64,000 bases of DNA from Chamaecrista fasciculata. Its lineage: Eukaryota; Streptophyta; Magnoliopsida; Fabales; Fabaceae. Numbering within the stretch: the first letter of the stretch is position 1; every line of letters starts with the position of its first letter. Below, piece by piece: positions 1 through 12,957 of the stretch. Made by a program: the position numbers and the translations under genes. Location of the stretch: contig QANZ01049192.1 of the NCBI GenBank assembly GCA_003254925.1, forward strand, positions 3,672-67,671, in the 5' to 3' direction. Under the pieces are notes generated by a model. That model was not told the origin of the DNA. It saw only the letters and a list, made by a program, of their open reading frames with translations, and did no database searches.

Positions 1-594
1 AAAAAAAATTATGAACCAAAAATAAAATCTACCATAGACACTAGCTAGAGACTAATGTAAAGTTATTACCAATTAACTTATATATATGTTCTGGCCAAAA
101 AAAAAAACTTATATATATGTTTATTTCCTAAGTTATAGGCAACGTACATATATATTAACTCAAAAGACCAGCACTTGTTTTATTTTTCTCGCCAGTTCAC
201 AGTTCACAGTATACTCTATCACCCTCAACCCAAAGGTGACTTGAGAAAGGACTAAAAATGAAACCTATAAAATAGCATATGATATACATGATGATAAATG
301 GAATATAAGGAAAACACTTAAATTAATGTTATTATATTTGTTTGTTGAGGTAAATGTTATTTTAGGAGATGGAAAAAAGGTTCGGATTTTAATAAAACAT
401 GGATTAGAAGCAGCTTTAAGAACTGAATACAACCTTGGAAAATAGCGAGAGTCAGAGGGAGAGAATGAGATCATAAAGGTAAGAAGCAAGCTAGGTAGGC
501 AAGGAATAGGAGAAAGGGAGAAACCACAAGAATAATAATATAATAAAGAAGAGTGAGCTAGCTAGGTATAGCTAGGGAGAATGAAATATAATAA

Positions 595-860
595 AGAGTA
601 AATCTATTTTTTGTCCATGAATTTATCTTAGAATTATAATTTAATCCCTAAATATATATTAAAAATATATCTTTTGGTATCTGATTCAAATGCTGACTAT
701 TATATTATATTTAGTCCTTAAAACTTTTTGTTATGAGGACTAAATAACTAATTGATGTTTGTAAGAAATCAAGAATCAGAAAAGTGTATTTTTAATATAC
801 GTATGGGGATTAAATTATAATTTTGTGATAAATTTAAGGACTAAAAAGAAGATTCTCTCT
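595..860. repeat. Foldback MITE-like element, about 266 bp
   Basis: The left end (GAGTAAATCTATTTTTTGTC) and the right end (GGACTAAAAAGAAGATTCTC) are imperfect inverted repeats with AT-rich sequence between them. The ends resemble the better-preserved family at 9724-10073 and 25380-25919. No target-site duplication could be identified, so the exact borders are uncertain. Confidence 0.5.
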
Positions 861-1216
861 CTCTATATATATTAATGAGATATTAAAAGATGGAGAGAGT
901 GGCTATTAGAAATTAGAAGGATGAAGATGCCAGAAAGAAAGCAAAGTGTAAAGGAAGAGAAAAAGTGGTAAAAGCAAAGTTAAGCTTGCCCATACTCTGT
1001 CCTCTTATGCATTCCCTTATAGCCCCCATCATCTTTTCGTCTCATGTGAACTATTCAAGGGTTCGTTAATTAATTAATTAATTATATATACATATATTAT
1101 TAACTAATAATTATGCCTCTCTTTGCTGGATCAACACTCTTGTTTAATCTTATTTAATTACCATATTTTATTCCTCTCTTATTGCCCCAATAGCTGGCTC
1201 TGGTTTATAAATTATA

Positions 1217-1624
1217 GGTTAAAGTGTACTTTTGGTCCCATAACTTTGGAAAATGTCTCAATTTGGTCCCATAACTTTTTTTGTTACAATTTCGGTTCCA
1301 TAACTTTTGAAAACATTCCACTGTTGGTCCCAAGCTGATTTCCATCCATTTTCTGTCGTTAAAGATGATCTGACATACTGAGTTGAATGGTGACGTGACA
1401 TATATGAGTGAAGTGGATTTAACGGCAGATAATGGATGGAAATCAACTTGGGACCAACGGTGAGACGTTTTCAAAAGTTATGGGACTAAAATTGTAACAA
1501 AAAAAGTTATGGGACCAAATTGAGACCATTGCCAAAGTTATGGGACCAAAATTGCAATAAAAAAAGTTATGGGACCAAATTGAGACATTTTCTAAAGTTA
1601 TGGGACCAAAAGTGCATTTTAGCC
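1217..1624. mobile_element. Mutator-like foldback MITE, family A, copy 1 (408 bp)
   Basis: The element starts GGTTAAAGTGTACTTTTGG and ends in the inverted counterpart, CCAAAAGTGCATTTTAGCC. The arms repeat a unit meaning 'ttggtcccataacttt' on the left and 'aaagttatgggaccaa' on the right. It is flanked by a perfect 9-bp target-site duplication, TAAATTATA, at 1208-1216 and 1625-1633. A 9-bp duplication with long inverted ends is typical of Mutator-like elements. No transposase is encoded. Three more copies are at 12958, 46504 and 61027. Confidence 0.88.
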
Positions 1625-4600
1625 TAAATTATATATAAGTATAAATTTGCAGACAGTATAACCTTGCAATGTGTAAATCGGATTTCCTGCAGGTTATGGT
1701 ATACTAGCTAGCTAGGTCCAGGCGTCTAATTAAGGGCGGTATATATATACAATATTTCAGCATTATATATATATATATATATATATATAATATCTCTCTG
1801 TGTATCTTCACACACATATATAATGCGATCGTGCTCTGTTTTTGCTGTTTTATAATTAATTATACAGTATTTAATTATACGATAAGTTCAGAGGTAAAAT
1901 AGTTCGATTTTATTTTTTATAATTATATCACTGGGCATGCATATATAATTATATATATGCCATTCCCAGTATACTGTGAAAAAAAATAGTTCACATATAT
2001 ATATATATATTGAAATAGACAAATTGGGAACAAGTAGAGATCGAAGTTGCTTTTTAATGTGGAATGTGGATCATCCCTGAATTGAAGTTGAATCCAATTT
2101 GGCAACTTGCTGTAGAGGGGCTATATATATAGCTAGCTTCACACGTACAGTATAATAAGGAAATTAAATTTTGAAAATATTTTTAAATGAAAGTAAGTTT
2201 ATATAATAAGAGGATAAAACAAATTAAAGGATATTTAGGGATGTACGTAGTGATGAGTGTTAGTGACACTGTACTGTGACACACTACTTCTTGTATATAT
2301 ATTTTCGTTTAAGTTTGATCTGGGTGTTGTAATTTGTAAGCTCGTAATTATTAATAAATAATTGAGTTATAATTAAGTCAAAGTTTGATGCAGAGACCTA
2401 AGGGCTAAGAAGGCTGTATTTAAGGGTTTAGTGGATAATGAATGAAACTGTAATTGTATTAAGTCAAGCTAAGAGCACGAAAAGTGAGAGTAAATGTCGC
2501 ATTGAACATGAACGTAACTGTTATTTTTGGTTGGAAAATATTAATTGTACGTTGATGTTTCAGTTTTTTTCATCTTCCCATCATACCGAAGAACGAGAGG
2601 AAGAAAATTCAATGCAATATAATCAGAATATATATACTCTCTCACACACAGACGCGTGTAAACATTGATCTGCAAATTGTAACATGCATGCGCACTTTCG
2701 ATAACCTTATTATTATATGTTAAGAATACTCCTAAATTCAATCTGTCAAATAAGACTTGCTGTGTAACTTTGTCATCATGAGATGCAAGAAACATAGTTC
2801 TCGATCATCGCCTAGGTGTTGAGGAAAAAAGAAGTTGTCTTGTTTTAGCTTCCAAACCATGCAACTAAATCATCTTATTAGATGCTGCATTGTAAAATTA
2901 GCTAGATTTGCTTAAAAATAGGTTTGAATCCTGGATTACTTTTATTACAGATAGGTATTATAACTCTTTTCTTCCTCTTAAAAGTTTATATACTTTTTTC
3001 AATTAACGATATATGTGTGTATATAGGAAAATGACAAAAAAAATAAAAAAGAGAAATTTAAAAACAATAAGATGACCAAAAAAAAATGTCAAGATGAACA
3101 ATTTTCTTCTCATCTCTCGTCCATTATCTTCAATAATAATAATAATAAAAATCTCATTGGATAAGTGATGTGATGTCGTTTTCTCTTTGTGAAGGGATGC
3201 AGATAGAGTTTAGAGGTTAAACTTTAAAGTTTAGAGAGTGGGGGGTACCCAACCCAATTATAAGGACTGTGACGGCAAATTGCGTTGCCGAAAAGAAAAA
3301 AGGCAAAAAAGCTAATAATTAATATTGTGGATTGATGATATATATTTTGAATATATATATTGGCCAAAGAATATATATATTTGATAATTATTAATCTATG
3401 CAAGACGCAAGTGTAGTACTCTTTGTCAGGTCCACAAACTAATATGTGGTCCTCCCTGGTCAATAGAAAGGTCAAGGCCACAACATTTTCCTGACACCAT
3501 CATGATCTAATTATAATTAACTCGTTAATTAAATAACATTCCTTTTTTTTTTTATTAACTTTTGGGCTTATATATATATATAATTTAGTCTCTTTAGTTA
3601 AACAAAATATTTATTTTATATTTTATATAAAATTAATTTAGTTTTATCATTTAATTGTACTTTTATCTAAAATTTAGTGATTAATACGTGTTATTTAATT
3701 TTTGGTTTAAAAAAATTGCAAAAGATAATGTTAAATTTGAATAGTAATTCATATGATGAAGAGATGAAACATAATTGTTTTAAGAAAAATAAGAGAACCA
3801 AATTAAATTGTCATAAAATTCAAAAGACAACAAGTGTTTATGCTCTTACAAAATTGTCATATAATTTGAGTGTAACTACTAATTAATTAGTTAGTCATCA
3901 CAGAAGAATTAAGGAAACAATTAAACACAAGGTATACGTAGATGAGTATATATATAAATATATATATATATATGTATAGGCGAGGTCTTCCACATGTGGG
4001 GAAGAGATAGAGATAGAGAAAGAGATAGGAGATAGCGATGAGAGATCAGAGAGAAGAATGAAGCGTGGCTGCTATCATTTCCATATAGCAGAGATAACTT
4101 TTATTCAAACAAAGCCTTGGGATTGAAGGTAAGCTTTTTTAATTAATTATATCATAGACGATGATGGAGGGGCTGCCTATATAGTATATATATAATCATC
4201 TCCATGTAATTGCAGACACACCACATAACATAGTTCAAGACAGAAGCAGGAAAAAGTGGGTCTGCTAGAAATTAATTATTATATAATAGATAGATAGTAT
4301 ATATATATATTATATGCCAACAACAATTGAGTCTAACACCGAAGAGATTAATTCCTTATAATATAGTGAACTTAAGTTTAAATCTCAGTTACAGAAATAT
4401 TCACATTTATAATATCAAACAGTACCTTAAGTATAACTTTCTTTAGTGGAAGATGTCTGGAGAAAAAAAAATACATAGATGTACAATATATAATATGTGT
4501 GTTTTGTCTGTTCGTTTTAACGTTTTATATGATGATTAATTCTATTTAAGTTGAGTAGGATTATAAGAATAACGTTTTATATGAAGATTATTTCTATTTT

Positions 4601-4739
4601 GAGTCAAGTAGGACTATAAGAATGGTAAAATTCTTTCACAAAATATTTAACACAACTATATTCCTTATATCTCAAATCCAAAACTTTTAGTTAAGCTAGA
4701 GGGACCCCAATAAATTGGTTATGTATGTGATGGGTGATG

Positions 4740-5110
4740 ATAAACTAGAAATAAATCAAGGCTTACCTAGTTCAAAGTAAGGGGGCTGCTAGAACGAGAA
4801 TGTCAAAGGCACCTGCAAAAGACTTTACAGAGGAGCCTGTGAAGGATACTCCGACGATCAAGTTAGAGAGAGTTCGATATGAGAGTAAGAGAATTTTGGG
4901 TGAAAAGCAGTAGTTAATCTTTAATTGTAGATGTGAAGGAGTATTTATAGTGTGAAGAAGCCCGGGAGTGTGTCAATCGTGGGAGGGTAGGCATTCGCAG
5001 ATTGACCGCTCGCCCGACGTGCATGCGACGTGGTCTTGGTCGAGTCAATGGACGCCTCAAGATGCTCGGGAATGAATGAGGCTTGACCAGGTCCAAGGGT
5101 CAAGTGACGA
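4740..5110. mobile_element. Possible LTR remnant or solo LTR
   Basis: This stretch is much GC-richer than its surroundings. It contains a TATTTATAG box near 4940 and phrases such as 'ctgcaaaagactttacagagg' and 'actccgacgatcaagttag' that resemble LTR sequences of plant retrotransposons. No matching partner LTR, coding sequence or target-site duplication was found, so the borders and identity are tentative. Confidence 0.3.
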
Positions 5111-5163
5111 ATGCCCAAATTGTGATGTATCAAGTGACATATAATATATAATTAAGAATGAAT

Positions 5164-5315
5164 CATGAGTTCGATTCTCACTGCTGACGTGAGAGCCTTG
5201 TTGGTAAGCGATCTGTAAGTACCTCTCTAAGTGTTCATTGAGTTTAGAGGTCTGTCATGTCTTTGGTGAGTCTCCGGTAGCCAAATCATCTAAACTTTTG
5301 TGTACTAAAAAAATG
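5164..5315 (+). mobile_element. 5'-truncated SINE
   Basis: The 152-bp body is flanked by a perfect 10-bp duplication, AAGAATGAAT (5154-5163 and 5316-5325), and ends in a run of A. A pol III B-box-like string, GAGTTCGATTCTC, lies only a few bases from the left end. The A box is therefore missing, which fits a 5'-truncated copy. The duplication and A tail indicate retroposition. Confidence 0.65.
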
Positions 5316-5798
5316 AAGAATGAATGTATTTTATTTTATTTTAGTTGAGAGAGAAAAGTGAACAAGTTGGGCGGGGGGTGAAAGGAACAGAAAAATAAAT
5401 AAATAAAGTGAGAGAGAGATAGAAATATGAAATACGCATGCTGGTGGCCTGGCTTTCTTTAGAAGGTTAAATTAGTAACATGGAAACCCTGAAAGAGTAA
5501 AGAGAGAAAGTGGGCGAAAAGCAGCACAGCAAGGTATGTATGTGGGTGTCACCTGGAAACTCTGATCCTTATTATAGCTTTGAATACAGTGAAGTCCAGA
5601 TTCCATTCCCCAACTTCATTTTTTCATCTACTTTTTAATTTTAATTACATCAATAACTTCATATATAACCTTACTACTTACTATGCTCTTCTTGGGATTT
5701 TCAATTTTCAAGCTACCTATTATTATCCTTCTTATTATTATTATTATTATTCACTTTCTCTTTATAAGCCCTATATACAGCTATAATAATTAATATAT

Positions 5799-8700
5799 AT
5801 GGAATCTACCAATCTCCATCACCTCCAAAATCAAAATCATTCTTCTTCTTCCTCTCTCCACCCTTCTTCTTCTTCCTCTTCTTACTTTGGGGTTGCAAGT
5901 GGAACCACCACAAATATCACTTTGTAAGTTCCTTTTCGAGATCTCTCTTTCCCATCCTTCTATTTCTCATCTTCTCAACTATCTACCTTTTACGCTATTA
6001 CCACATACATCATATTGTTTTTCTTCCAATTATATTCAGACCATATATCGTTTATTATATATATCGCCAGTTAATTTTATACATATCATCACAAATGTCT
6101 ATATATATATATTTCGCTTCAATACATATAGTTATCATACAACTGTGTCGACAAGCATGTGCGATATGATTCATTGTGTGTATGTCTCTGTGTGTGTGTG
6201 TGTGTTTTTTTTTCTTTTAATTATGTATATACATACATACATGATTTATATACTTAGGGCTTCGTCTACATAGTAAAGCTATATTATATATTCATTTGAT
6301 TTTCTCATGCCGTTGATTTACAATCTTACTCCTCTTGCATATATATATGTATGTAGGAATGGTGATTATAAGTTGAAGCAAAATTTGCAAGTCGCTAATT
6401 ATCGGAGTCCCAGATCAAGATCAGATAATTCCATGATAGAAGCAGGGTTAGGTTATAATAATAATAGTAATAATAATAATAATAATAATGAGTGGGCAAA
6501 TAGTACTACTAATACTGGAAGCTGCTTGAGCAATGAGTCATGTGAAGATGGTCATGACCATTATCACTTAGATCTTCATCATCATCATCATCATCATCAG
6601 TACAATAATTATAATAGTAAGATGAAGGAAGAGATCTCAGATAATATTAATGTTGTTGGTTTCCCCACCAAATTCACCGAAATGCTAAACACCACTTCCA
6701 CTATGGACCAAAAAGACTTCAATGCCCTCAGTGACAAGCTCTTGTATTCTGCTATTACTTCTCCAAATTTCTCTTCTTCTTCATCTTCTTCTCCCTTTGG
6801 TATGGGCAATTTGGGAATTATTAGAGGAGGCAGCTTCACTCAGATTCATCCAACCGTTAATATCTCAAGCTTCACTCAAACGACGTCGTCTTCGTCGTCT
6901 TTACCATCTTTCAGCAATATCAACAACAACATGCAGTGCTCATTATCAGATTCTTCAGATCTATTTCATGGTGGATTAATGATCACTAATCATAATCATG
7001 ATGCTGATCTATTTCCTCCAAGATTTGCCGACAACCTATCTTTTCGTCGTCTCCAACATATGCAAATGCAACAACAACAACCTATTCATACATCATCGTG
7101 CATTGTTTCTAATTCCACTAATAATGTGAGTGCGATTTTGATCTCTCATCAGCTCTTTAATTAATTTCTTTGTCTTTGTCTTTGTCTCTTGATTAACTAA
7201 TTAATTTCTTTCCCAAATTAACATTACTACCTGACGTGACACACACAACATACAATACTATCATATTGTGTACCAATGGGAGAATGGAAGGAGTGTTAAT
7301 CTTACACATTGTGGTCATTATATTGGGTTCAAATCTCTATATATCATGATAAATTTTTTGATTTAGTGTCTAACAGTAATTAAAAAACAACCTTGTTCTT
7401 GTGTCACTGTGCTACTCTAATATATATAGATAGTGTCTCGAGTTTTAAATTTTGCTGGAAATATATTTATTAAAAAAAAATTAATTTTTGTTGTGAGACT
7501 TCTCAGCTCAATAACTATTTAGTCCTTATATAAACTATAAAATAGAAAAGTGAAAAATACTTTGTGTATGTACTAAAAAAAAAATTTGAAGTGATATTAT
7601 TATATATATACACACACATGACACATACGAAATAACAGTTATGACTTATGAACAGTGGATTATCTAGGCAGGTATATATGATTAATGAATATATATGAGT
7701 ATGGATAGTTGACAATTAAGGGTGAGTTTTGAAGAGGAAAAGCAAGGGCGCTTTACTGTGAGAAAAAATGAAAATGAAAAACTTTTATTGATGATTAGAG
7801 GTATCTACACAGCTTTAGACATGGTACACATGTGTCTTTAATCAGAAATTCTCTACTTTTTTCCATTTCTTTTGGATTCTTTCTTGTTGAAAAAGAGCAC
7901 TTTAATTATTATTCAGCTAGCTAATCTTTACTCTTTACTCTTTTTTTTACTTTCTTTCTTTCTTTTTTGATAGCCAATATCATCAGAATTCACTAATGGC
8001 ATGGTGGCAGAAGCAAAGAGGCCCATTAACACAACTTTGGTGGAGTCAAAGGCTTCTCATCAATCTCAAACTGTACCCAAAAAATCACGATTGGAATCGC
8101 GTTCATCATCATCATGCCCTCCCTTTAAGGTGTGTATGTGTGTGCCTTTTTCTTATCTTACACAACAAGATATAAATATAATCAACCAAATGATGCATTT
8201 ATCTTGAAGCCATCAAACTAATCGATTGCCTTACATACCTTTTCACCATTAAAGCTTCAATCTTTTCACTTTTCACATATCACATTGCATTGACTTTAAT
8301 TATAATACTAATTAGGCTAAAATATATAAACTCCCTTACCTTTAGTACGTTAATGTATAAAAAAAACCTTTTAAACTTTAAAAAGTCATAAAAAATTCGT
8401 TGATTTTTTAATATTTTTTAAAATAACTCATTTTGTTAAAATTTTTATTTTAAAAAATTAAAATATTTTGTTTTCTTGGCTACTATTGATTACAATAACT
8501 GATAATTTTAAGTTTGGATAAATCAAAATGCAACAATGTTAATCATAAAATTACAAAAACATGTTCTTTTTAATAAAAATTAACATAAAAGAATTATTTG
8601 TACAAAAAAAATTTAAAGATCTTTTGTCACTTTCTTAAAGTGTAAAGTATTTTGTTCATTTTAGCCTGTTAATTACTTGACACACACATATATAGGAAAA

Positions 8701-11198
8701 AAAAACTTGGGTAAAGCTTTTATATCCTTATTATAAGATTTTTCTAATCACAAACTTGATTTACTTCTACCTATTATATGATTGGTCACGCAAAAATATG
8801 TATTTAATATATTTTTTCTATCATAATTGGTTATACACAAAATTTTTACTACAAATCAAATATTTATTAGAGAACTGTATAACTAACATATAAAAAAAAC
8901 TTTATCCAAGTTTTGCTCCTATTATATATATATACACACACATATCATGGATTCATGGCTTGTAATTAATAAATCCGTCATTATAATCCAGGTTAGGAAA
9001 GAGAAACTAGGAGACAGGATTGCGGCTCTTCAGCAGTTGGTAGCTCCTTTTGGCAAGGTACTATATTTCTCTATACGGTCATTTTCTTTCATTTGAGTGT
9101 TAATTATATCATATATGTTGATTTTCATGCATGAGTACTGAGTCCTTCAAGAATTTCACTACCATACTAGAAAAGAATCCATGGTTAGTTTGTTCAGAAA
9201 TATTAATCGTACTAGAGATCTGAGATCCGTGGTCTATATGTTACATCATGAATTGAATGAAATTCTTGGGAATTCTAGCTACAATCAGCATTATTGCATT
9301 AATATGTACGTATACGCATATGTATAGAAGCATTAATATGTACGTATACGCATATGTATGTCTATATGTATGCTTGTGGATGTTGCAGACAGACACAGCA
9401 TCGGTACTTATGGAGGCCATTGGGTACATCAAATTTCTTCAAAACCAAGTCGAGGTACGTACCTAAATTATTCATTTGTTTAATATTATATATTACCTTG
9501 GTTTTGTCATCGGTTAATTTGTTCATTAATTAAACTCTTAAAGTATATATAGCTAGCTAGCCTGCATGAACAATATTATTGAACAAGATATGGAGAGATC
9601 AGTCTTTGCCGTATACTCATCTCTATTATATATTTTGCAATACAGATATTAATCTAGACACTCTCTCACAGAAGCAAAATTATTTCACGCTGGAAGTTTT
9701 AAGTGCCGACAAGACAAAATAAAGAGATAACTTATTATTTGCTCCGTGAATTTACATTTAGTAAATGAATTAGTTTATGGATAATCGAAATACATGAATT
9801 AGTTCCTCAAATATTTCAATTCTCAACTATTTGTGGGTTCTTAGTGACAATTTAATCCCTGAATTTAAACTAACTTTATACTTTTTAATTCTTAAATTTG
9901 TATCGAATTACTACCTTCTGATTTCTGATTTTGTATTGAATATGCTTGAATTTATCCAAGAATCAAATCGTTGACTATTATAATTATTCAAGGGTTGAAT
10001 CATATAATTTAATTATTTAGGGACTGATTCATTGATTCAGTATAAATTTAGGGTCCAAATAATAAGTTCTCTCCAAAATAAAATGAAAACAATTCCACTA
10101 TTACATTATAAATAGGGAAAAAATTAGTTGCATATTTACATGTTTGCTATCAAGTTTACAAATCATAGTATATATAGCATATAATTCAGTTTTTTATCTT
10201 TTTATACGATTTATCCATAATTAATCATACAAAGAGCTTTTATTACATGCATGTATTATTCTTAATATATATATATAATAAATTTGATAACAAATATACA
10301 AAAAACTTTATATAAGTCTAATTTAATAATGTGACATTGATGATGAATATTTCACAGACATTAAGCGTCCCATACATGAAGTCATCACGGAAGCAGAACA
10401 ATAGAGCCATGCAAGGGGTAAGAGTTGTTGTTAATTATTTTTGTATTATTGAGTTATATACAATAAGTTAACTTTCCTAACATATATACCCCTTGAAGAT
10501 ATTATATCATGTCTTTCATATTAGAAAATAAAGAGAAAAAAAAGGTAAATTATACTTCGGTACCCTGTGGTTTGACCCCATTCTACTTTGGTACCCTTTA
10601 GTTTAAAACGTGACACTTTGGTACCCTGAGGCATGTACGGTTAAGTTAACACTTTGGTACTCTGAACAATTTTTCTGTTAGATTTGGACGAAATTTCGCA
10701 TGTGCATCTCACATGCTTCACTAAAATAATTTTTAGCCAAAACAAAGATTAAATACAATCTAGATTTTGACAAACACCTCTAAAATTCGAGAAATTCGAG
10801 AGGTGTTTTTTGAAATCCAAATTGTGTTTGATCTTTCTTTTGGCCAAAAGTTAGAGAAAATTGTGTTTTAGTGAGGATATCAGATGCACGTGCAAAATTC
10901 CAACCAAATCTAAAAAAAAAAAACAATTGTTCAGAGTACTAAAGTGTTAAAGATACATACCTCAAGGTATCAAAGTGTAATCCGCCAAAAAAAAAAATAT
11001 ACAGAAGGATTAGTTATATTATAAGTTTATTAGAATGCATGGCAGGTTTCAGAGGGGAAGCAGGAAGAAGAAGGAAAGGTTGATCTTAGAAGCCGAGGCT
11101 TGTGTCTTGTGCCACTGTCATGCATGTCCTACTTCACTGGTGATGGCGGCACTGGACTTATGTGGCAACATTCTGATCACTTTGGTGGCCCAACGTAA
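5799..11198 (+). CDS. Atypical bHLH transcription factor (bHLH68/112/123-like subgroup)
   Basis: Seven exons: 5799-5923, 6357-7125, 7974-8129, 8992-9057, 9389-9454, 10358-10417 and 11046-11198, all with GT-AG introns and continuous frame, giving 464 residues. The bHLH domain is split: helix 1 (VRKEKLGDRIAALQQLVAPFGK, exon 4, residues 351-372) and helix 2 (TDTASVLMEAIGYIKFLQNQVE, exon 5, 373-394). The basic segment lacks the His-Glu-Arg triad of E-box binders, as is usual in this subgroup. The C-terminal signature DLRSRGLCLVP near residues 427-437 is diagnostic of the same group. The N-terminal half is low complexity, with runs of Asn, His and Ser. It is predicted to act in the nucleus as a dimer; family members are linked to root, cell-differentiation and stress control. 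Exon 1 start is the first in-frame ATG after an AT-rich leader. The exact orthologue is not resolved. Confidence 0.9.
8315..8666. mobile_element. Foldback MITE in bHLH intron 3 (352 bp)
   Basis: Ends are inverted: left GGCTAAAATATATAAAC, right GTATTTTGTTCATTTTAGCC. Flanks TACTAATTA and TGTTAATTA match at 7 of 9 positions, as expected for an aged 9-bp target-site duplication. It lies in the intron between exons 3 and 4 of the bHLH gene. Confidence 0.65.
8695..8919. mobile_element. Foldback MITE in bHLH intron 3 (about 225 bp)
   Basis: Left end GGAAAAAAAAACTTGGGTAAAG and right end CTTTATCCAAGTTTTGCTCC are imperfect inverted repeats. The flanks are TA-rich and the target-site duplication is ambiguous. 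It sits only 28 bp after the previous element and shortly before exon 4. Confidence 0.6.
9296..9359. repeat. 34-bp tandem duplication in bHLH intron 4
   Basis: Two copies of a unit beginning GCATTAATATGTACGTATAC lie back to back at 9296-9329 and 9330-9359. The second copy is identical until it diverges after 30 bases. It is just upstream of the exon 5 acceptor. Confidence 0.8.
9724..10073. mobile_element. Mutator-like foldback MITE, family B, copy 1 (350 bp)
   Basis: Left end GAGATAACTTATTATTTGC, right end GGTCCAAATAATAAGTTCTC. A perfect 9-bp target-site duplication, CAAAATAAA, flanks it (9715-9723 and 10074-10082). It lies in the fifth intron of the bHLH gene. Related copies: 25380-25919 and the outer element 28320-30260. 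Confidence 0.85.
10544..10986. mobile_element. Foldback MITE, family C (443 bp)
   Basis: Left end GGTAAATTATACTTCGGTACC and right end GGTATCAAAGTGTAATCCGCC are inverted, and both sides are bordered by A runs that could be the target-site duplication. An inner palindrome is centred near 10795 (cacctctaaaattcgag / ctcgaatttt-type arms). A degenerate relative lies at about 44243-44655. It is in the last intron of the bHLH gene. Confidence 0.65.
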
Positions 11199-11611
11199 TT
11201 AATTAATTAATTACCTATTAATTACTATAGTAACAATATTAAGCACCTTCTTTTTTAGTTTTAATTTCATAATTAAGCATATTCCAATTGTTCAAGATGG
11301 CCTCTTAAAAAAAGAAAAGAAAAAGGAGCTAGCTAGCTAGCGGCAGAGAAAGTGTAAATCTGGCGTTAGGAGCAAAATCATTTCCCATTTTCTATATATG
11401 TCTGTTTTTTGATGGAGCAAACTTGGTATTCCTGTGGAAGAAAAGTCGAGGATGGACCAAGTTTGATCCATTATTAACGAATCAATATTCATGTACCATG
11501 CATTAATTAATTTTTCTTCTACTTTTTTAATTTTTTGACCATCCATTATAATTTCTGTTGAGTGTTGGCTAATCTAACTTAAAAAGAAAAAAACATATTC
11601 ATCAGCTTTTT

Positions 11612-11644
11612 TATCCTACGGTAGCGAGTTGCTACCGTAGGATA
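11612..11644. repeat. Perfect 14-bp stem hairpin
   Basis: The arm TATCCTACGGTAGC (11612-11625) pairs without mismatch with GCTACCGTAGGATA (11631-11644) around the loop GAGTT. It is GC-richer than its surroundings. CTACGGTAGC-type strings are also seen inside some plant CACTA-derived repeats, so it may be a transposon remnant. Confidence 0.85.
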
Positions 11645-12957
11645 TATACTTCTTAAGTAAGAAAACTGAAAATGAATGAGAGAGTTGATTATGTGAATGT
11701 GATATATATGAGTGTGTGTGAGAGAGATCGATGTTGATACTTCTTAAGGTTTAGAATATATATGTGTGCGTGAGAGAGAGACCTAAATCTCCCTGGATTA
11801 ATGATTTTGGGATGTAGGAATTGTGTGTTTAATTAGGGGCATATATGCACCACGTTAATCTCCAACACGAGTTGCTCTTAATTTTGATGTACATTATAAG
11901 ACCATATCGATATAGCATCTTTAGTAGTTAATTAAGTGTTTGTGTGTAGATAAAGTATCCAACAATTAATTAGGGAAACAAAAGTGTTTATAAGAAAATT
12001 CCAAACTCAATTTTATTTATTAAAATTGAAATATGTAACACTCCAATGAATTACTTATAATTAGACAAGTAAAAGTTGTTTGATAAATTTTTATGCCAAA
12101 AGAAGCTCTTTGATAATTAATTTTCTTTCTCTTGCATTTCATTAATGCACCTTAGTTAAATTATTATATTAAATTAATTTGGCAATAGGCCAACTTTTTT
12201 TTTTTCTTATATAGGTTTTCCATTTCTTTTTTGGAGTATAAAGGATACTCCATTTCTTTTTGGACTTCTCCAAGTATATACATGCATATAAAGCTAGCTG
12301 TCTTTATTGTATGGCAGGCTATTAAATTCCAATAATGCATTTCAATTTGGAATATTTCGGAATTGAAAGCATGCCTCATCAGGCCAAAAGAAAAGAAAGA
12401 AAGCCTCAGTGAGATATTATTTGTTGATATTTTTGTTTGATGAGTGTTGAGAAAAACAGATATTTATTTTGATGGCCACAAGACCTTATCCACTCATATC
12501 AGGATTCATGGAATTAGTGTTTGTACACGTGTCACTCTTCTGGAAATCTTGATGACGTTGGTCGCCGGCATAGTCCTAGTCTTAGAGGATTTTGATTTCA
12601 GGACCCATGTCCATGTTCATCCATTGTGTAAAATACCATAAATACCCTCCATCTTCACCTATATTACTAAAAGAATTACGAATATTTGATATCGCAGATC
12701 AAAATTGACGAAGTCAAGAGAATTTCGGCTACGTACTACTGCCCAAGCGTTTTCAACTAAATTCATCGGTGATCCGATAATCATCTCAAAATAATTTATT
12801 CAACAAAATTCTTAATTTCTTACTTACTCTTAATATTCTTAATATTAAGCTGTCCTATTGAAATAATCAACATTCTTACATTACCCATTAAGCCTCAAAA
12901 CCGCGAAAGACGCATAATTGACTTTGTGGATACTTAAAGTCTGTATTATATATTATG

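Larger units (their letters stand above)
1..5798. other. Intergenic region upstream of the bHLH gene
   Basis: No protein gene could be supported here. The stretch is very AT-rich, with TA runs (for example 1765-1788 and 3958-3973). It contains two inverted-repeat elements (595-860 and 1217-1624), a possible LTR remnant (about 4740-5110) and a 5'-truncated SINE (5164-5315), listed separately. A purine-rich stretch near 3985-4128 is followed by a canonical-looking 87-bp intron (4129-4215) and could belong to a non-coding transcript or a distant 5' UTR exon. Short open frames in this region lack any recognisable composition. Confidence 0.6.

Noticed and set aside
4115..4140. miR159/miR319-like string (TTGGGATTGAAGGTAAGCTTT)
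   Set aside because: Only a partial resemblance; no complementary arm within several hundred bases, and the string spans a likely splice donor.
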